Of a stretch of 64,000 nucleotides of DNA, positions 16,511 through 29,007 are shown in pieces; positions within the stretch are counted from its first letter, which is position 1; each line of letters starts with the position of its first letter. The position numbers and the translations under genes were made by a program. Below the pieces are notes generated by a model. It saw only the letters and a program-made list of their open reading frames with translations, searched no databases and was not told where the DNA came from. This stretch comes from Chlorobaculum sp. MV4-Y (GTDB lineage: Bacteria; Bacteroidota; Chlorobiia; Chlorobiales; Chlorobiaceae), in assembly GCF_025244685.1 (NCBI RefSeq), contig NZ_CP104202.1, positions 1,430,359-1,494,358 on the forward strand, in the 5' to 3' direction.

Positions 16511-18283
16511 TCAGGTTTCAGCGACAGGAATCGTGACCGTAAAGGTCGAGCCGCGGTTAATCCGGGAGCGCACCTCCACCTTGCCCCGGTGCGCAAGCAC
16601 GATGTGCTTGACAATCGACAGGCCGAGACCGGTGCCGCCAAGATCGCGGGAACGCGCCTTGTCAACCCGGTAGAATCGCTCGAAAATCCGTTCGAGATCG
16701 GCCTGCGGAATGCCGATGCCGTTGTCGGCGACCTCGATGCTGACACCATCGCCCGAGGCGTAGGCGCTGACTCGTACCCGACCGCTCTCCGCATCGACAT
16801 ACTTGATGGCGTTATCGATGAGGTTGCGCATGACGATGTCGAAGTAGTTGCGGTCAGCATAGACTGGCGGCAACCCTTCAGGCGCGTTCAGCTCAATGCG
16901 CACGCCCTTGCGTGAAGCGGCTGGTTCGAAGAGCGCCACCGTTTTTTCGAGCTGCGGTTTGACATCGACCGACTCGAAAGTGTAAACGATCTTGCCCGAT
17001 TCGATGCGCGACAGATCGAGCACATCGTTGACCAGCGCCGTGAGCTGCTCGCTCTCCTGGAGGATGATATTCAGAAATGCCGTGGCGTTTTCCGGATCGT
17101 TCATCGCCCCTTCGAGCAGTGTTTCGGTGTACCCCTTGATGCTCGCCAGCGGCGTGCGCAGCTCGTGCGACACGCTGGAGACGAAATCGCGGCGCGTGCG
17201 TTCAAGATTGCGCAGGCGAGTCACGTCGTTGATGACAAGCACCGTACCGTCGAACTGCTCGCCCTTCATCACCGGCACGGCAGTCACCTTGAGCGTGCGC
17301 CTGCCCTTGGAGGTCATGGCCGACAGCTCTTCGTTGTAAACCCCGCTCTGGCGACGGTGCACCCGCTCGAACAGCTCCCGCATCCCCGGATCCTCGATAT
17401 TGGTGACCGGTATCGAGCGCTTCCAGGCGGCCTCGATCATGAACAGCCGCGACGCGGCGGGGTTGGCAAGCACGATCTCACCCGAAGCGTTGGTAACGAT
17501 GATCGCCTCGCGGATGCTCGACAGTACCTCCCGCAGCCACTCCTCCTTGCGGGTCAGCCTCACGATCTCTTCGGAAAGATAGTTGAACGCCCGCGCCAGG
17601 CGCCCGATTTCGTCGTCATGCTTGACGGGAATCTTCACCTCCGTCTCGCCGTGCAGAAAGCGGTCGGCGGCGCTGGCGATCCTGACCAGCGGGCGGGAGA
17701 GAAAGACCGCCGACAAGGTCCCCGCCGTCAGGGCAAGCAGGAGCGCCCAGTAGAGGCCCCCTTCGATGCCCTTGTCAATCTGTGCCTCGACCGCAGCGAT
17801 GTCGTGCAGCGGCTTGGCCAGCCTGAGCACGGCCCAATGCTCGGGCCTACCGACCGGCATGGCCATGTAAAGCATGTTTTCACGAACGGAAACGCTGAAG
17901 CGCGTCGCCTCGCCGAGGCCACCGGCAAGCGCCGCTTTGACCTCTTCGCGATTTCGATGGTTCTCAAGCATGGCAAGTTTGGCAGCGGAGACGTAAGAGT
18001 CTCCAATGACCTTGCCATCGAGACCGATCAGCGTGACCCTCACGTCGAGCGTCTTGCCAACCCGGTCAGTCCACTGGTCGGAAAGCTCCGGATTGCTCCA
18101 CCCCGGCGGGCGGTTCTCCAGCATTCCGGCGGTAAGGCGAAGGTCGTGCAAGAGGCTGGTGCGAACGTTCTGAAACAGCACCTTGCGGAGCTGACGCCCC
18201 TGATAGACATAACTGAAGGCAAGCGAAAAAAAGATGATCAGGCCGAAAACCAGACCAAGTCTGAATGAGAGCTTAGCCTTCAT
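16511..18283 (-). CDS. phoR: PhoR-type sensor histidine kinase
   Basis: A 590-residue inner-membrane kinase. Its layout is a TM span at about 7-27, a periplasmic sensor segment, and TM2 near 178-198 (LYWALLLALTAGTLSAVFL). HAMP comes next, then a PAS domain (REAIIVTNASGEIVLANPAASRLF) and HisKA with phospho-acceptor H373 in FVSSVSHELRTPLASIKGY. The HATPase domain has NLIDNAIKY, DNGIGIP and GTGLGLSIVKHIV. It overlaps the upstream response-regulator gene by 11 bp, so the pair is coupled. HAMP-PAS plus this kinase core is the PhoR architecture, so phosphate sensing is plausible. No pst or phoU genes are visible here to confirm it. Confidence 0.88.
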   Translation of the reverse strand: MKAKLSFRLGLVFGLIIFFSLAFSYVYQGRQLRKVLFQNVRTSLLHDLRLTAGMLENRPPGWSNPELSDQWTDRVGKTLDVRVTLIGLDGKVIGDSYVSAAKLAMLENHRNREEVKAALAGGLGEATRFSVSVRENMLYMAMPVGRPEHWAVLRLAKPLHDIAAVEAQIDKGIEGGLYWALLLALTAGTLSAVFLSRPLVRIASAADRFLHGETEVKIPVKHDDEIGRLARAFNYLSEEIVRLTRKEEWLREVLSSIREAIIVTNASGEIVLANPAASRLFMIEAAWKRSIPVTNIEDPGMRELFERVHRRQSGVYNEELSAMTSKGRRTLKVTAVPVMKGEQFDGTVLVINDVTRLRNLERTRRDFVSSVSHELRTPLASIKGYTETLLEGAMNDPENATAFLNIILQESEQLTALVNDVLDLSRIESGKIVYTFESVDVKPQLEKTVALFEPAASRKGVRIELNAPEGLPPVYADRNYFDIVMRNLIDNAIKYVDAESGRVRVSAYASGDGVSIEVADNGIGIPQADLERIFERFYRVDKARSRDLGGTGLGLSIVKHIVLAHRGKVEVRSRINRGSTFTVTIPVAET

Positions 18284-18983
18284 TCAAATCGTCTCCGTTT
18301 TCATCGAACTTGTAGCCAAGGCCTCGAACGGTCTTGATGAAGCGCCCGGAGTCGCCGAGCTTTTCGCGGAGCCGCGTAACGTGCGTGTCGATGGTGCGGG
18401 TATTGATGCTCTTGTCCACATCCCACACGTCGCTCAGGAGCACCTCGCGCGTCTGCGCCTGCCCTTTGCGTTTCAAGAGGAGCGCAAGCAGCTTGAACTC
18501 CATCAGGGTCAGCACCAGCGGACGACCATCGAGCGTGGCCGCATGGCGTCCGATATCGACCTCGATGCCACCCGAGCGGAGCACCTCCTGCACGTTGCTG
18601 CGGTTGCGGCGGTCGCGCTTGAGAATCGCGCGGATACGCAGATTCAGCTCGCGGGGGCTGAAGGGCTTGACCACATAGTCGTCGATGCCGAGTTCGAACC
18701 CGAGCACCTTGTCGATCTCCTCGCCCTTGGCGGTCAGCATGACGATGGGCAGATCGCTCCACTGCACATTCTGGCGAATGCGGCGGCACACCTCGAAGCC
18801 GTCGATACCAGGCAGCATGATGTCGAGCAGCGCGAGGTTCACGGCATGGCGTTGCAGCTCGTCGAGCGCATCCTCTCCACTGGCGGCGTGAATGCAGCCA
18901 TAACCGGCTTTTTCGAGGTTGTACTTCAGGAGCCCGGCAAGGTTCCGGTCATCTTCGACGATCAGTATGGAGGTTTCAGCCAT
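18273..18983 (-). CDS. phoB: OmpR/PhoB-family response regulator
   Basis: A 236-residue DNA-binding regulator. The receiver domain has the acidic pocket (VEDDRNL), the phospho-acceptor D54 in LLDIMLPG, the switch residue in VMLTAKGEE and the K in DYVVKPFSPREL. The C-terminal winged helix includes LTLMEFKLLALLLKRKG and NTRTIDTHVTRLREKLGD with GLGYKFDE. It is paired with the PhoR-type kinase. The gene lies 21 bp downstream of the oppD-like gene, so one transcript is likely. The PhoB name is by similarity of the pair; other OmpR-family systems look alike. Confidence 0.9.
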   Translation of the reverse strand: MAETSILIVEDDRNLAGLLKYNLEKAGYGCIHAASGEDALDELQRHAVNLALLDIMLPGIDGFEVCRRIRQNVQWSDLPIVMLTAKGEEIDKVLGFELGIDDYVVKPFSPRELNLRIRAILKRDRRNRSNVQEVLRSGGIEVDIGRHAATLDGRPLVLTLMEFKLLALLLKRKGQAQTREVLLSDVWDVDKSINTRTIDTHVTRLREKLGDSGRFIKTVRGLGYKFDENGDDLNEG

Positions 18984-19004
18984 GCTCGTTCAATTGTGTT
19001 CAGT

Positions 19005-19970
19005 TCAGGGGATTTTCCAGCAGGCCGCCCGATGGCCCGGTTCATATTCGAGAATCGGCGGCTGCTCACGGCGGCAGTGGTCATCAGCCAGCGGACAGCG
19101 CCCGGCGAACCGGCATCCGTCCGGCAAACGGGTGGCGCTCGGTACGTTGCCCTCGATCACGTTCAGCCGCTCCTTTTTCGCGCCGAGACGCGGAATCGAC
19201 TTCAGCAGCCCTTGCGTGTAGGGGTGGAGCGGATTCTCGAAAATGTGCCGCACCGTGCCGCTCTCGGCGATGCGCGAAGCGTACATAACGACCACCTCTT
19301 CGCAAAGCTCGGCCACCACGCCGAAGTCGTGCGTAATGAGCATCACGCTCATACCCCGCTCCTCGCGCAGCTTGCCGATGAGTTCGAGAATCTGCGCCTG
19401 CACCGTCACGTCGAGCGCCGTCGTCGGCTCGTCGGCGATGAGCAGCTCCGGCCCGCAGGACAAAGCCATGGCGATCATCACCCGCTGCCGCATTCCGCCG
19501 GACATCTCGTGCGGGTAGGAGTCGATGCGCTCGGAAGGATTCGGAATGCCAACCAGATTCAGCAGTTCGACCGCCTGTTTGCGCGCCTCGGCCTTGCTCA
19601 CATCGCGGTGGTTGAGAATCTGCTCCGTGATCTGATCTCCACAGGTGAAGACCGGATTGAGCGAACTCATCGGTTCCTGAAAGATCATGGCGATCTCGTT
19701 GCCGCGAATCTTGCGCATCTCGGCTTCGGTTGCCTTGACGATGCTGCGCCCTTTCCAGAGAATATCGCCCCCGGCAAAGTAGCCCGGCGGCATCGGCACG
19801 AGGCGCATGATCGACAGCGCCGTCACCGACTTGCCGCATCCCGACTCACCGACGATGCCGATGATGCGGTTCGGCGCAAGCGAAAAGCTGACGCCATCGA
19901 CAGCCTTGGCAATACCGCTATCGGTACGGTACCAGGTTTTGAGATTCTTGAGTTCGAGAAGATGCTCCAT
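19005..19970 (-). CDS. peptide/nickel-type ABC transporter ATP-binding protein (OppD/DppD-like)
   Basis: A 321-residue ATPase that would power import of peptides or a similar solute. It shows Walker A GESGCGKS, the Q loop ([11 protein letters not shown]), signature SGGMRQR, Walker [13 protein letters not shown] and the switch H in LITHDFG. The C-terminal oligopeptide-transporter extension contains the 4Fe-4S-like cysteine motif ([20 protein letters not shown]), typical of OppD/DppD. Start ATG 19970 gives [14 protein letters not shown]. No permease or binding protein lies beside it, so it is an orphan subunit. It sits directly upstream of phoB. Confidence 0.9.
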   Translation of the reverse strand: MEHLLELKNLKTWYRTDSGIAKAVDGVSFSLAPNRIIGIVGESGCGKSVTALSIMRLVPMPPGYFAGGDILWKGRSIVKATEAEMRKIRGNEIAMIFQEPMSSLNPVFTCGDQITEQILNHRDVSKAEARKQAVELLNLVGIPNPSERIDSYPHEMSGGMRQRVMIAMALSCGPELLIADEPTTALDVTVQAQILELIGKLREERGMSVMLITHDFGVVAELCEEVVVMYASRIAESGTVRHIFENPLHPYTQGLLKSIPRLGAKKERLNVIEGNVPSATRLPDGCRFAGRCPLADDHCRREQPPILEYEPGHRAACWKIP

Positions 19971-20153
19971 AAATAATGACCATGCGCCCGCGCCCGCCGG
20001 CGAAGTGCGCAGCTTTGATGAAGGTGAATGTACGACAGAGAACTTTGACAATTACGACCGCAAAAGGCCGCGACAGTGCAATTTGCACAATTTTCACAAA
20101 GTATGGGAGATGAAAGTTCAGGGTGGAGGGGAACAATGCAGAAAGCCTATCGA
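19971..20153. other. intergenic, nothing recognised
   Basis: Between the oppD-like start and the broken gene downstream. The sequence is AT-rich. I see no RNA, repeat or promoter that I could support. Confidence 0.3.
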
Positions 20154-20643
20154 TTATGACTTGCTCACGAATCGATTGGCAGAAATGATCGGAAGCATGC
20201 CCATTGCTATACTTCTTTTTTTGCGAATCTTATCCTTAAAGTGATTGTCAACTCGATTTATCGCTCCCTTTATCTCGACTGAAAACTCATTTTCATCATC
20301 AAACCGATAAATTACACGATCATTCTTTTGAACACGAGCTGGATTTCGATCGACTGTAGCCCCAGGTCTGGCAAACGCACCTTTTAGCCAAAAATGAAAC
20401 CATAATTCTGCTCTCAGCTTACGAACTAATTTCCCCACGCCCTCGAACCTCTCCTCCACCTCTTGGCCCCATATTGCTTTTGACTCTAGAATCACATGTA
20501 TTCAGCAGTCCCTTTAACTTGTCTTCGCCAAGTACTTAACCCGACAATACCAATTATCAACGCTCCGATAGTTCCAGCTATTGATACGATGTCTTTTGTC
20601 ACGGCCCAAAATCGATATTGGATATGGTCAAACAAATATCCAT
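20154..20643 (-). pseudogene. decayed membrane-anchored protein gene with two frame breaks
   Basis: A strong AAAGGAG site precedes ATG 20643, but that frame ends after 14 codons. Another frame continues the protein as LFDHIQYRFWAVTKDIV, with a hydrophobic span (SIAGTIGALIIGIVGL) followed by STWRRQVKGTAEYM and TGA at 20492-20494. The frame then shifts again to GTG 20495 (ILESKAIWGQEVEERFEG...), ending at 20154. An N-terminal span followed by WRRQ-KG-EY is a layout I associate with small membrane-anchored hypothetical proteins. The link between EY and LESKAIWG suggests an internal deletion as well. Function is unknown. AT-rich, probably an acquired gene in decay. Confidence 0.5.
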
Positions 20644-20959
20644 GAATCTCCTTTATGAATCATAATCACAGGCCAGCCCAAACGAAGAGTAAATCTAACG
20701 AATTGATCAGTTATACCAACGATCTCAGCATCATCATCGCCCTGTACGGGCAGGCCTCGCGCCTGCTCTGCCCTCCCCGCATCATCCCCGCAAAACGCGG
20801 CTCGCTCTTTCAACGCCCTTTAGTATATTCCCATATTGATAATACCGCCTCCGGCGCAGGGCGCTTTGCCTCGCTCCGAAAATCCGGGTTGCATTGTCTG
20901 CGAATTAAATACCGCGGACTGAATTTCCGTTTGCCCGAAATCAGTATCGATGCCGTTCT
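20644..20959. other. intergenic upstream of mfd
   Basis: 316 bp between the decayed gene and mfd. A plus-strand frame is open across most of it but looks random, with no ribosome-binding site. The mfd promoter must be here but cannot be fixed by eye. Confidence 0.3.
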
Positions 20960-24241
<3,282 letters not shown>

Positions 24242-24267
24242 AATCCGCTATTCATCTACCCTTTTAT

Positions 24268-24292
24268 AGGTCTTTTACGATTTATAAGACCT
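24268..24292 (+). terminator. possible hairpin terminator of mfd
   Basis: AGGTCTT and AAGACCT form a 7-bp stem with an 11-base loop just after the mfd stop. It is followed by GTTCTCCCTCCC rather than a T run, so termination is uncertain. Confidence 0.35.
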
Positions 24293-24404
24293 GTTCTCCC
24301 TCCCCCCCCCAACTTTTCACAATTGTTTAGAAACTATTTCCCGAATCTCTACTGTTATGGTGGATATGACGAAATTCACTTGATAAACATAAAAACATAC
24401 AGTC

Positions 24405-25070
24405 ATGAACATCACCGTAAACGATAGAGAGTGTTCCGCCCAGGTTGGGGATAGATTGCTCGATGTAGCTCGCGCCAATCACAGCCATATAGGTTATTTC
24501 TGCGGCGGCAACGCCATCTGCCAGACCTGCTACGTCAGGGTGCTCGAAGGTGCGGAGTTGCTTTCGCCGATGAGTGACGCCGAAAAGGCGATGCTTTCCG
24601 ACAAGCTGGTCAAGAAGGGGACGCGAATGGCCTGTCAGACACTTATAGAGAAACCCGGCAAGATCACGGTTCTCTCCGAGGTCGAAGCGGCCAAGAGGAT
24701 GACTCTGGAAAACCCGCTCCAGCTTCCGGCATATATGGGCAAAATGGGTTGGGAGTCCGCCGTCAAGTTCACCGATACGATTGCCTTCCAGGCAAGGCGT
24801 GAACAGGGAGAACATGCACTGGAGCCGACCCAGCTGCTTCACGATGTGGCCGCCGCCATCGGCGACGCGATTCAACTGGTGTTCAACGCGATTCAGGCCG
24901 CCTTTGGCGTGAAGCGTTCAGCGGACAAGCCCCAGATCAAAGCGGGCAACGGATGCGGCTGTGATACGGCGCTCCTCGCAAAAACGGCAACTTGTGACAA
25001 CGGTCATGGAAGGATCGTCTCTCCTGAAATACTCCAGCTCCATCAGGAGAGCGGCGCGGTCTGCAACTGA
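24405..25070 (+). CDS. csmX: chlorosome envelope protein with [2Fe-2S] domain (CsmX-like)
   Basis: A 221-residue protein of the chlorosome envelope. The N-terminal 90 residues form an adrenodoxin-like ferredoxin domain with cluster ligands C33, C39 and C42 in FCGGNAICQTC and C77 in RMACQTL. The C-terminal half has an amphipathic alanine-rich segment (LLHDVAAAIGDAIQLVFNAI) that could associate with the chlorosome surface. In family knowledge, CsmI, CsmJ and CsmX carry such clusters and are proposed to control redox-dependent quenching of excitation transfer. The length and the tandem position before a 225-residue paralogue fit CsmX. A hairpin terminator follows. I cannot exclude that the CsmX and CsmJ names are swapped. 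Confidence 0.85.
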   Translation: MNITVNDRECSAQVGDRLLDVARANHSHIGYFCGGNAICQTCYVRVLEGAELLSPMSDAEKAMLSDKLVKKGTRMACQTLIEKPGKITVLSEVEAAKRMTLENPLQLPAYMGKMGWESAVKFTDTIAFQARREQGEHALEPTQLLHDVAAAIGDAIQLVFNAIQAAFGVKRSADKPQIKAGNGCGCDTALLAKTATCDNGHGRIVSPEILQLHQESGAVCN

Positions 25071-25080
25071 CCTGCGTTTG

Positions 25081-25106
25081 AAAAAGCCGGCTTGTCCGGC
25101 TTTTTT
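25081..25106 (+). terminator. rho-independent terminator of csmX
   Basis: A5 GCCGG-CTTGT-CCGGC T6. The perfect 5-bp GC stem and T run lie 11 bp after the csmX stop, so csmX and csmJ are probably separate transcripts. Confidence 0.85.
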
Positions 25107-25242
25107 CTTGTCCGCTCATTTGACGCAGTACCGTTGAAAGGACTCTTTGAAACCCATCGAACCGGAAGTATATTTTCGAATAGGCAAACCTGCCCGCGCT
25201 TGTTTCTTAGAGTCATCGTTCACCAATGAAAATCTCACCGCC

Positions 25243-25920
25243 ATGATTATCTACATCAATGACAAACCCTGCAACGCCAAGGTCGGGGAGTTGCTGCTCA
25301 ACACCGCAAAACAGAACAAGTCTCACATCGGCTACATCTGCGGCGGCAACGGCATATGCCAGAGCTGCTTCGTCTATGTACTCGAAGGCGCTGAATGCCT
25401 CTCCGAACCGGGCGAAGACGAAAAGGCTTTTATCTCCGACAAGCTCTTTGCAGAAGGCGGACGCCTCGCCTGCCGCACCACCATCGTCAAGGAGGGGACG
25501 ATCCGGGTGCTGACCCGTGCCGAAAAGTTCCGGCGGATCGTGCTTGGACTGAACGTCCCGGGCTTCATCACCTACGCACAGACGATCGGTTACAATGTGA
25601 CAAACAAACTCCCGTCCGGCGTTTCAAGCATCGTCTCAAGAGTGCAGAGCGGGCGACTCAATCCTGTCGATACAATCGGCAAGATCGCCAGCGGCCTCAG
25701 CCCGGCATCGCAACTTGCCTACAATAATTTTATTGAGACCTTCCCCTTCATGGAAACCCCCGTAAATCTGGTTAGCGGTGTAACCAAAGGCGCGCTCGAC
25801 AATGCCTCTGGCGCACTGTGCACCATCAGCGGCGGTCGGCTTCACCTGCCGGGTTCGACCTGCGCAACCCACGACAAACCGGCTGAACCCATCGAGCGCA
25901 TTACCATCACGACGAAATAA
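25243..25920 (+). CDS. csmJ: chlorosome envelope protein with [2Fe-2S] domain (CsmJ-like)
   Basis: A 225-residue paralogue of the upstream protein. It has the same ferredoxin frame: C33, C39 and C42 in ICGGNGICQSC and C77 in RLACRTT, after MIIYINDKPCNAKVGE. The C-terminal part differs (GFITYAQTIGYNVTNKLPSGV, LAYNNFIETFPFMETPVNLV) and is rich in hydrophobic and glycine residues, as in envelope proteins of the CsmC/CsmD motif families. I chose ATG 25243, which aligns exactly with csmX, over the longer upstream reading. CsmJ is known in the family as a light-harvesting-envelope iron-sulfur protein. Confidence 0.85.
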   Translation: MIIYINDKPCNAKVGELLLNTAKQNKSHIGYICGGNGICQSCFVYVLEGAECLSEPGEDEKAFISDKLFAEGGRLACRTTIVKEGTIRVLTRAEKFRRIVLGLNVPGFITYAQTIGYNVTNKLPSGVSSIVSRVQSGRLNPVDTIGKIASGLSPASQLAYNNFIETFPFMETPVNLVSGVTKGALDNASGALCTISGGRLHLPGSTCATHDKPAEPIERITITTK

Positions 25921-26028
25921 ACCATACAAACTCTTGACCAACGAGCGTCCCCGGCTTTCATGAATTGCAGTCGGGGACGCAATGCGCTGCACGGAGCTGT
26001 TTCAGAAATTCTGACGATTTGACCGACG

Positions 26029-27201
26029 ATGGGCTATTCATCCGATCTGGAAACTCTCGAATTCGAACTCGGAGTCAAAACTCTCGAGCGCTGGCTGCTC
26101 AAACCGGAAAAGACGATGAGCGTCTCCATCGCCATCCCGAAAGAGCGTGCCCAGGACGAGCGGCGCGTGGCCCTTTCACCGGCGGGTGTTCAGATACTTT
26201 CCGAACAGGGTATCCGGGTGGTGGTGGAAAGCAACGCGGGCCACTTCTGCAATTTCCATGATCAGGATTACGCCGAAGCCGGTGCGATCATCGTCACCTC
26301 ACCAGAGGAGCTGTACCCGCAGGCCAACATCATCGTCAAGGTCTCACCGCCGCAACCCGAAGAGTTGCACCTCCTCCTGCCGGGCCAGATGCTCATTTCC
26401 GCCGTGCACCTCGGCACGGTGAGTCGCCAGATGATCAAAACGCTGATCGACAAGAACATCACGGCGCTCGGCTTTGAGTTCATCGAAACAAGAGATGGTG
26501 AACTGCCCATCGTCAGAACGTTGAGCGAAATCGCCGGCTCTCTGGCCATCCAGACGGCGGCGAAATACCTCGAAACCGGTTACGGCGGCAGCGGTATTCT
26601 GCTCGGAGGCATCGCCGGCGTACCGCCGGCGCACGTCACCATCATCGGCGCGGGAACGGTGGGCCTGTTCGCCGCGCAGGACGCGCTCGGCCTCGGTGCG
26701 CAGGTGACGGTGATCGACAAGGAGATCAACCGGCTGCGGCGATTTGAGGCTTTCTTCAACCGCCACCTGGTAACGGCCATCGCCAACGAGCACTACATTT
26801 CACAGCTCGCGAAAATGTCCGATGTGATGATCGGCGCGCTCAGTCCCAAGCTGAAGCTGAACAAACCGCTGGTGAGCGAGCAGGTGGTTCAATCGATGAA
26901 ACCCGGCTCGGTGATCATCGACGTTTCGATCGACCAGGGAGCCTGTTTCGGCACCAGCCGTCACACGACGCACACCAACCCGATTTACGTCAAGCATGGC
27001 GTCACGCACTACTGCGTACCGAACATCCCGTCAGCAGTCGCCAAAACCGCCACCTTTGCCCTGACCAACACGCTCCTGCCGTTCCTGCTCAAGCTGAACG
27101 CGCACCAGACCATTCCGGAAATACTCTGGAACAGCCACAGCCTGCGCAAAGGCACCTACCTTTACAAAGGCTACGTCACAAAAAAATCCTCGCCGAACTG
27201 A
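26029..27201 (+). CDS. ald: alanine dehydrogenase
   Basis: Interconverts L-alanine and pyruvate plus ammonia with NAD. The 390-residue protein matches the Ald/PntA family: [29 protein letters not shown], the Rossmann loop [20 protein letters not shown], the D of [11 protein letters not shown], and the active-site region [20 protein letters not shown]. The N terminus carries about 29 extra residues before [11 protein letters not shown] (ATG 26116), which is where most homologues start, so translation may begin there. It lies between csmJ and the convergent carotenoid isomerase gene. Confidence 0.88.
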   Translation: MGYSSDLETLEFELGVKTLERWLLKPEKTMSVSIAIPKERAQDERRVALSPAGVQILSEQGIRVVVESNAGHFCNFHDQDYAEAGAIIVTSPEELYPQANIIVKVSPPQPEELHLLLPGQMLISAVHLGTVSRQMIKTLIDKNITALGFEFIETRDGELPIVRTLSEIAGSLAIQTAAKYLETGYGGSGILLGGIAGVPPAHVTIIGAGTVGLFAAQDALGLGAQVTVIDKEINRLRRFEAFFNRHLVTAIANEHYISQLAKMSDVMIGALSPKLKLNKPLVSEQVVQSMKPGSVIIDVSIDQGACFGTSRHTTHTNPIYVKHGVTHYCVPNIPSAVAKTATFALTNTLLPFLLKLNAHQTIPEILWNSHSLRKGTYLYKGYVTKKSSPN

Positions 27202-27247
27202 CCGATTTCCCATTCCGCGAAATCGAAATGCTGCTCGCCACGGCGTG

Positions 27248-27273
27248 AAAAAGGGCGGCCACAAAGGCTGCCC
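27248..27273 (-). terminator. terminator of the carotenoid isomerase gene
   Basis: On the minus strand GGGCAGCC-TTTGT-GGCCGCCC is followed by T5. It lies 39 bp after the crtH stop. The plus-strand reading also ends ald transcription as a hairpin. Confidence 0.75.
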
Positions 27274-27311
27274 CTGTATCATCCTGTCCACCAAATCCAC
27301 CTCGTTCCCCC

Positions 27312-28823
27312 CTACAAATACTCCAGCGGCTTGCCAAGCTGACGTGCGATGTAGGAAGCGCACGAAATGCCCGAGTAGGTCACGGCAATTACTCCCTGAC
27401 CGGGAAAGGTACTGTCGCCAGCGGCAAAGAGGTTCTTCACCGGCGTGCGGTTCTGCGGCTTCAAAAGGATGTTCTGACCCGGCTTAAGCAACGGCCCGTA
27501 GGAGCCGTCACGGCGATTGAGGTAGCACGCGTGGCTCTGCGGCGTTGCGGTCACCATGAGTTCGGTGGCATCCTGAATTCCCGGCAGGAGTCGCTCGGCT
27601 CTCGCAATCAGTGATTTTGCAAAAGCCTCTTTCGCAGCCTTGTATTCCGCGCCGCGATACTCGTACCGATCCCACTGCCAGGTCTCGGCGGTCACAAAAA
27701 GATGCAGGGCGTGCTTGCCGGGCGGCGCAAGCGACTGATCGAGCACCGAGGGAGCAGAGAAGTAGATCGTGCCTCCAAGCTCGTCGTGCGTCGACCAGTC
27801 ATCCACAATGATGTGGTGCATGTGGAAGCCCTGAGGTACGATCGAGCCGTCCACACCGAGCCATAGCTGGAACCAGCTCGGAGCCTTGATGAAACGATCA
27901 TCCGGAATCCGCAACCGGGGATCGTCCACGAGCTTGCTGAAGGTGTCCCACACCGTGGCGTTGCTGACCACCGCCGTCGCTCTCACCTCCTTGCCGTCAG
28001 AGAGACGGACACCGACCGCCGAGCCGTTCTCGACGATGACCTTCGACACTTCGCTGCCGAACCGGATTGAGCCCCCGAATTTTTCGAATCCCTTCACCAG
28101 CGCCGACGGAATGGCTCCCGAGCCACCGACAGGATAGTTGATACCGCCATGGTGCCGATCGGCCAGGCAGATGCCCGCATTGACCAGCGGGGTCGAAATG
28201 GCGTCCTGCACCGCCCACGAGTAGGATTCGAGATCAATAAAACGCAGCAGCTCTTTGTCGCTGATGTAACGCCGCGCCATCTTGCCCATCGAAAAGAGCG
28301 TCTTGACGCCAAGGGACATAACCTTCAGCGGATGCCGGGCACCGACAACCCCAAGATGCATCACATCTTCGAGTGAGCCGGCGGGCAAAGAATTCAGAAT
28401 TTCATAGACCGATTCAAGCTCGTCGTAAAATTTCCGGATGCCTGTGCGTTCGTGCGGAAACCGGCGGCAGAGCGCTTCGAGAAAACGCTCACGATCAAAC
28501 CAGGCCGGAACCTCGAAGCCTGCCGGCATGTGGTAATGAATCTGCACCGGATCGGGAATGGTCTTAACCTCGATGCCGAGTTTGCGGAAAATCCGTGAAT
28601 GCAGGTTGAGTGTCCCCTTTGCGTCGTCATCGCAGAAACCGTAAAACACCGAGGCTCCGGCATCGAAGGTGTAACCTCCCTTCTCAAACGACGAGCAGCT
28701 CCCACCGGGAAACCTGTTTTTTTCGAAAACGACGGTTGAAAAACCCCGCTCCTGCAACAACGCTGCCGCCGTCAGGCCTCCGATACCCGCCCCGATGACA
28801 ATAACATCAACCGTTTCAGCCAT
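27312..28823 (-). CDS. crtH: carotenoid isomerase (CrtH/CRTISO type)
   Basis: A 503-residue FAD enzyme that turns cis bonds of tetra-cis-lycopene into all-trans lycopene before ring formation. N-terminal dinucleotide-binding motif VIGAGIGGLTAAALLQERGF, the FEKNRFPGGSCSSFEKGGY loop, GGINYPVGGSGAIPSALVKGF in the middle, and the C-terminal LFAAGDSTFPGQGVIAVTYSG flavin motif all fit the CrtI/CRTISO family. The location beside chlorosome genes supports a pigment role. It resembles CrtH of C. tepidum as I remember it, but a CrtI-like desaturase is the alternative. The gene is divergent from the sigma factor gene. Confidence 0.85.
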   Translation of the reverse strand: MAETVDVIVIGAGIGGLTAAALLQERGFSTVVFEKNRFPGGSCSSFEKGGYTFDAGASVFYGFCDDDAKGTLNLHSRIFRKLGIEVKTIPDPVQIHYHMPAGFEVPAWFDRERFLEALCRRFPHERTGIRKFYDELESVYEILNSLPAGSLEDVMHLGVVGARHPLKVMSLGVKTLFSMGKMARRYISDKELLRFIDLESYSWAVQDAISTPLVNAGICLADRHHGGINYPVGGSGAIPSALVKGFEKFGGSIRFGSEVSKVIVENGSAVGVRLSDGKEVRATAVVSNATVWDTFSKLVDDPRLRIPDDRFIKAPSWFQLWLGVDGSIVPQGFHMHHIIVDDWSTHDELGGTIYFSAPSVLDQSLAPPGKHALHLFVTAETWQWDRYEYRGAEYKAAKEAFAKSLIARAERLLPGIQDATELMVTATPQSHACYLNRRDGSYGPLLKPGQNILLKPQNRTPVKNLFAAGDSTFPGQGVIAVTYSGISCASYIARQLGKPLEYL

Positions 28824-29007
28824 CTTTCAATTTTTTTTGTGCCAAATCAAAACCTCTGACGCGGAACCAATATTTGGTGTTGAACTCAAAGTTCTCTAAA
28901 GATATATTTTTATATTGTTTGTCGTGAACAACACTATCACTGACCATCGAATTCGCAGCTCTATTCGGGAAAAAACTTCCTCAAAGCATCCGTCAAAACC
29001 ACACCCT

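Noticed and set aside
18234..19976. 580-codon plus-strand frame opposite phoB and the ABC ATPase
   Set aside because: Antisense shadow with no recognisable domain; both minus-strand genes show complete family motifs.
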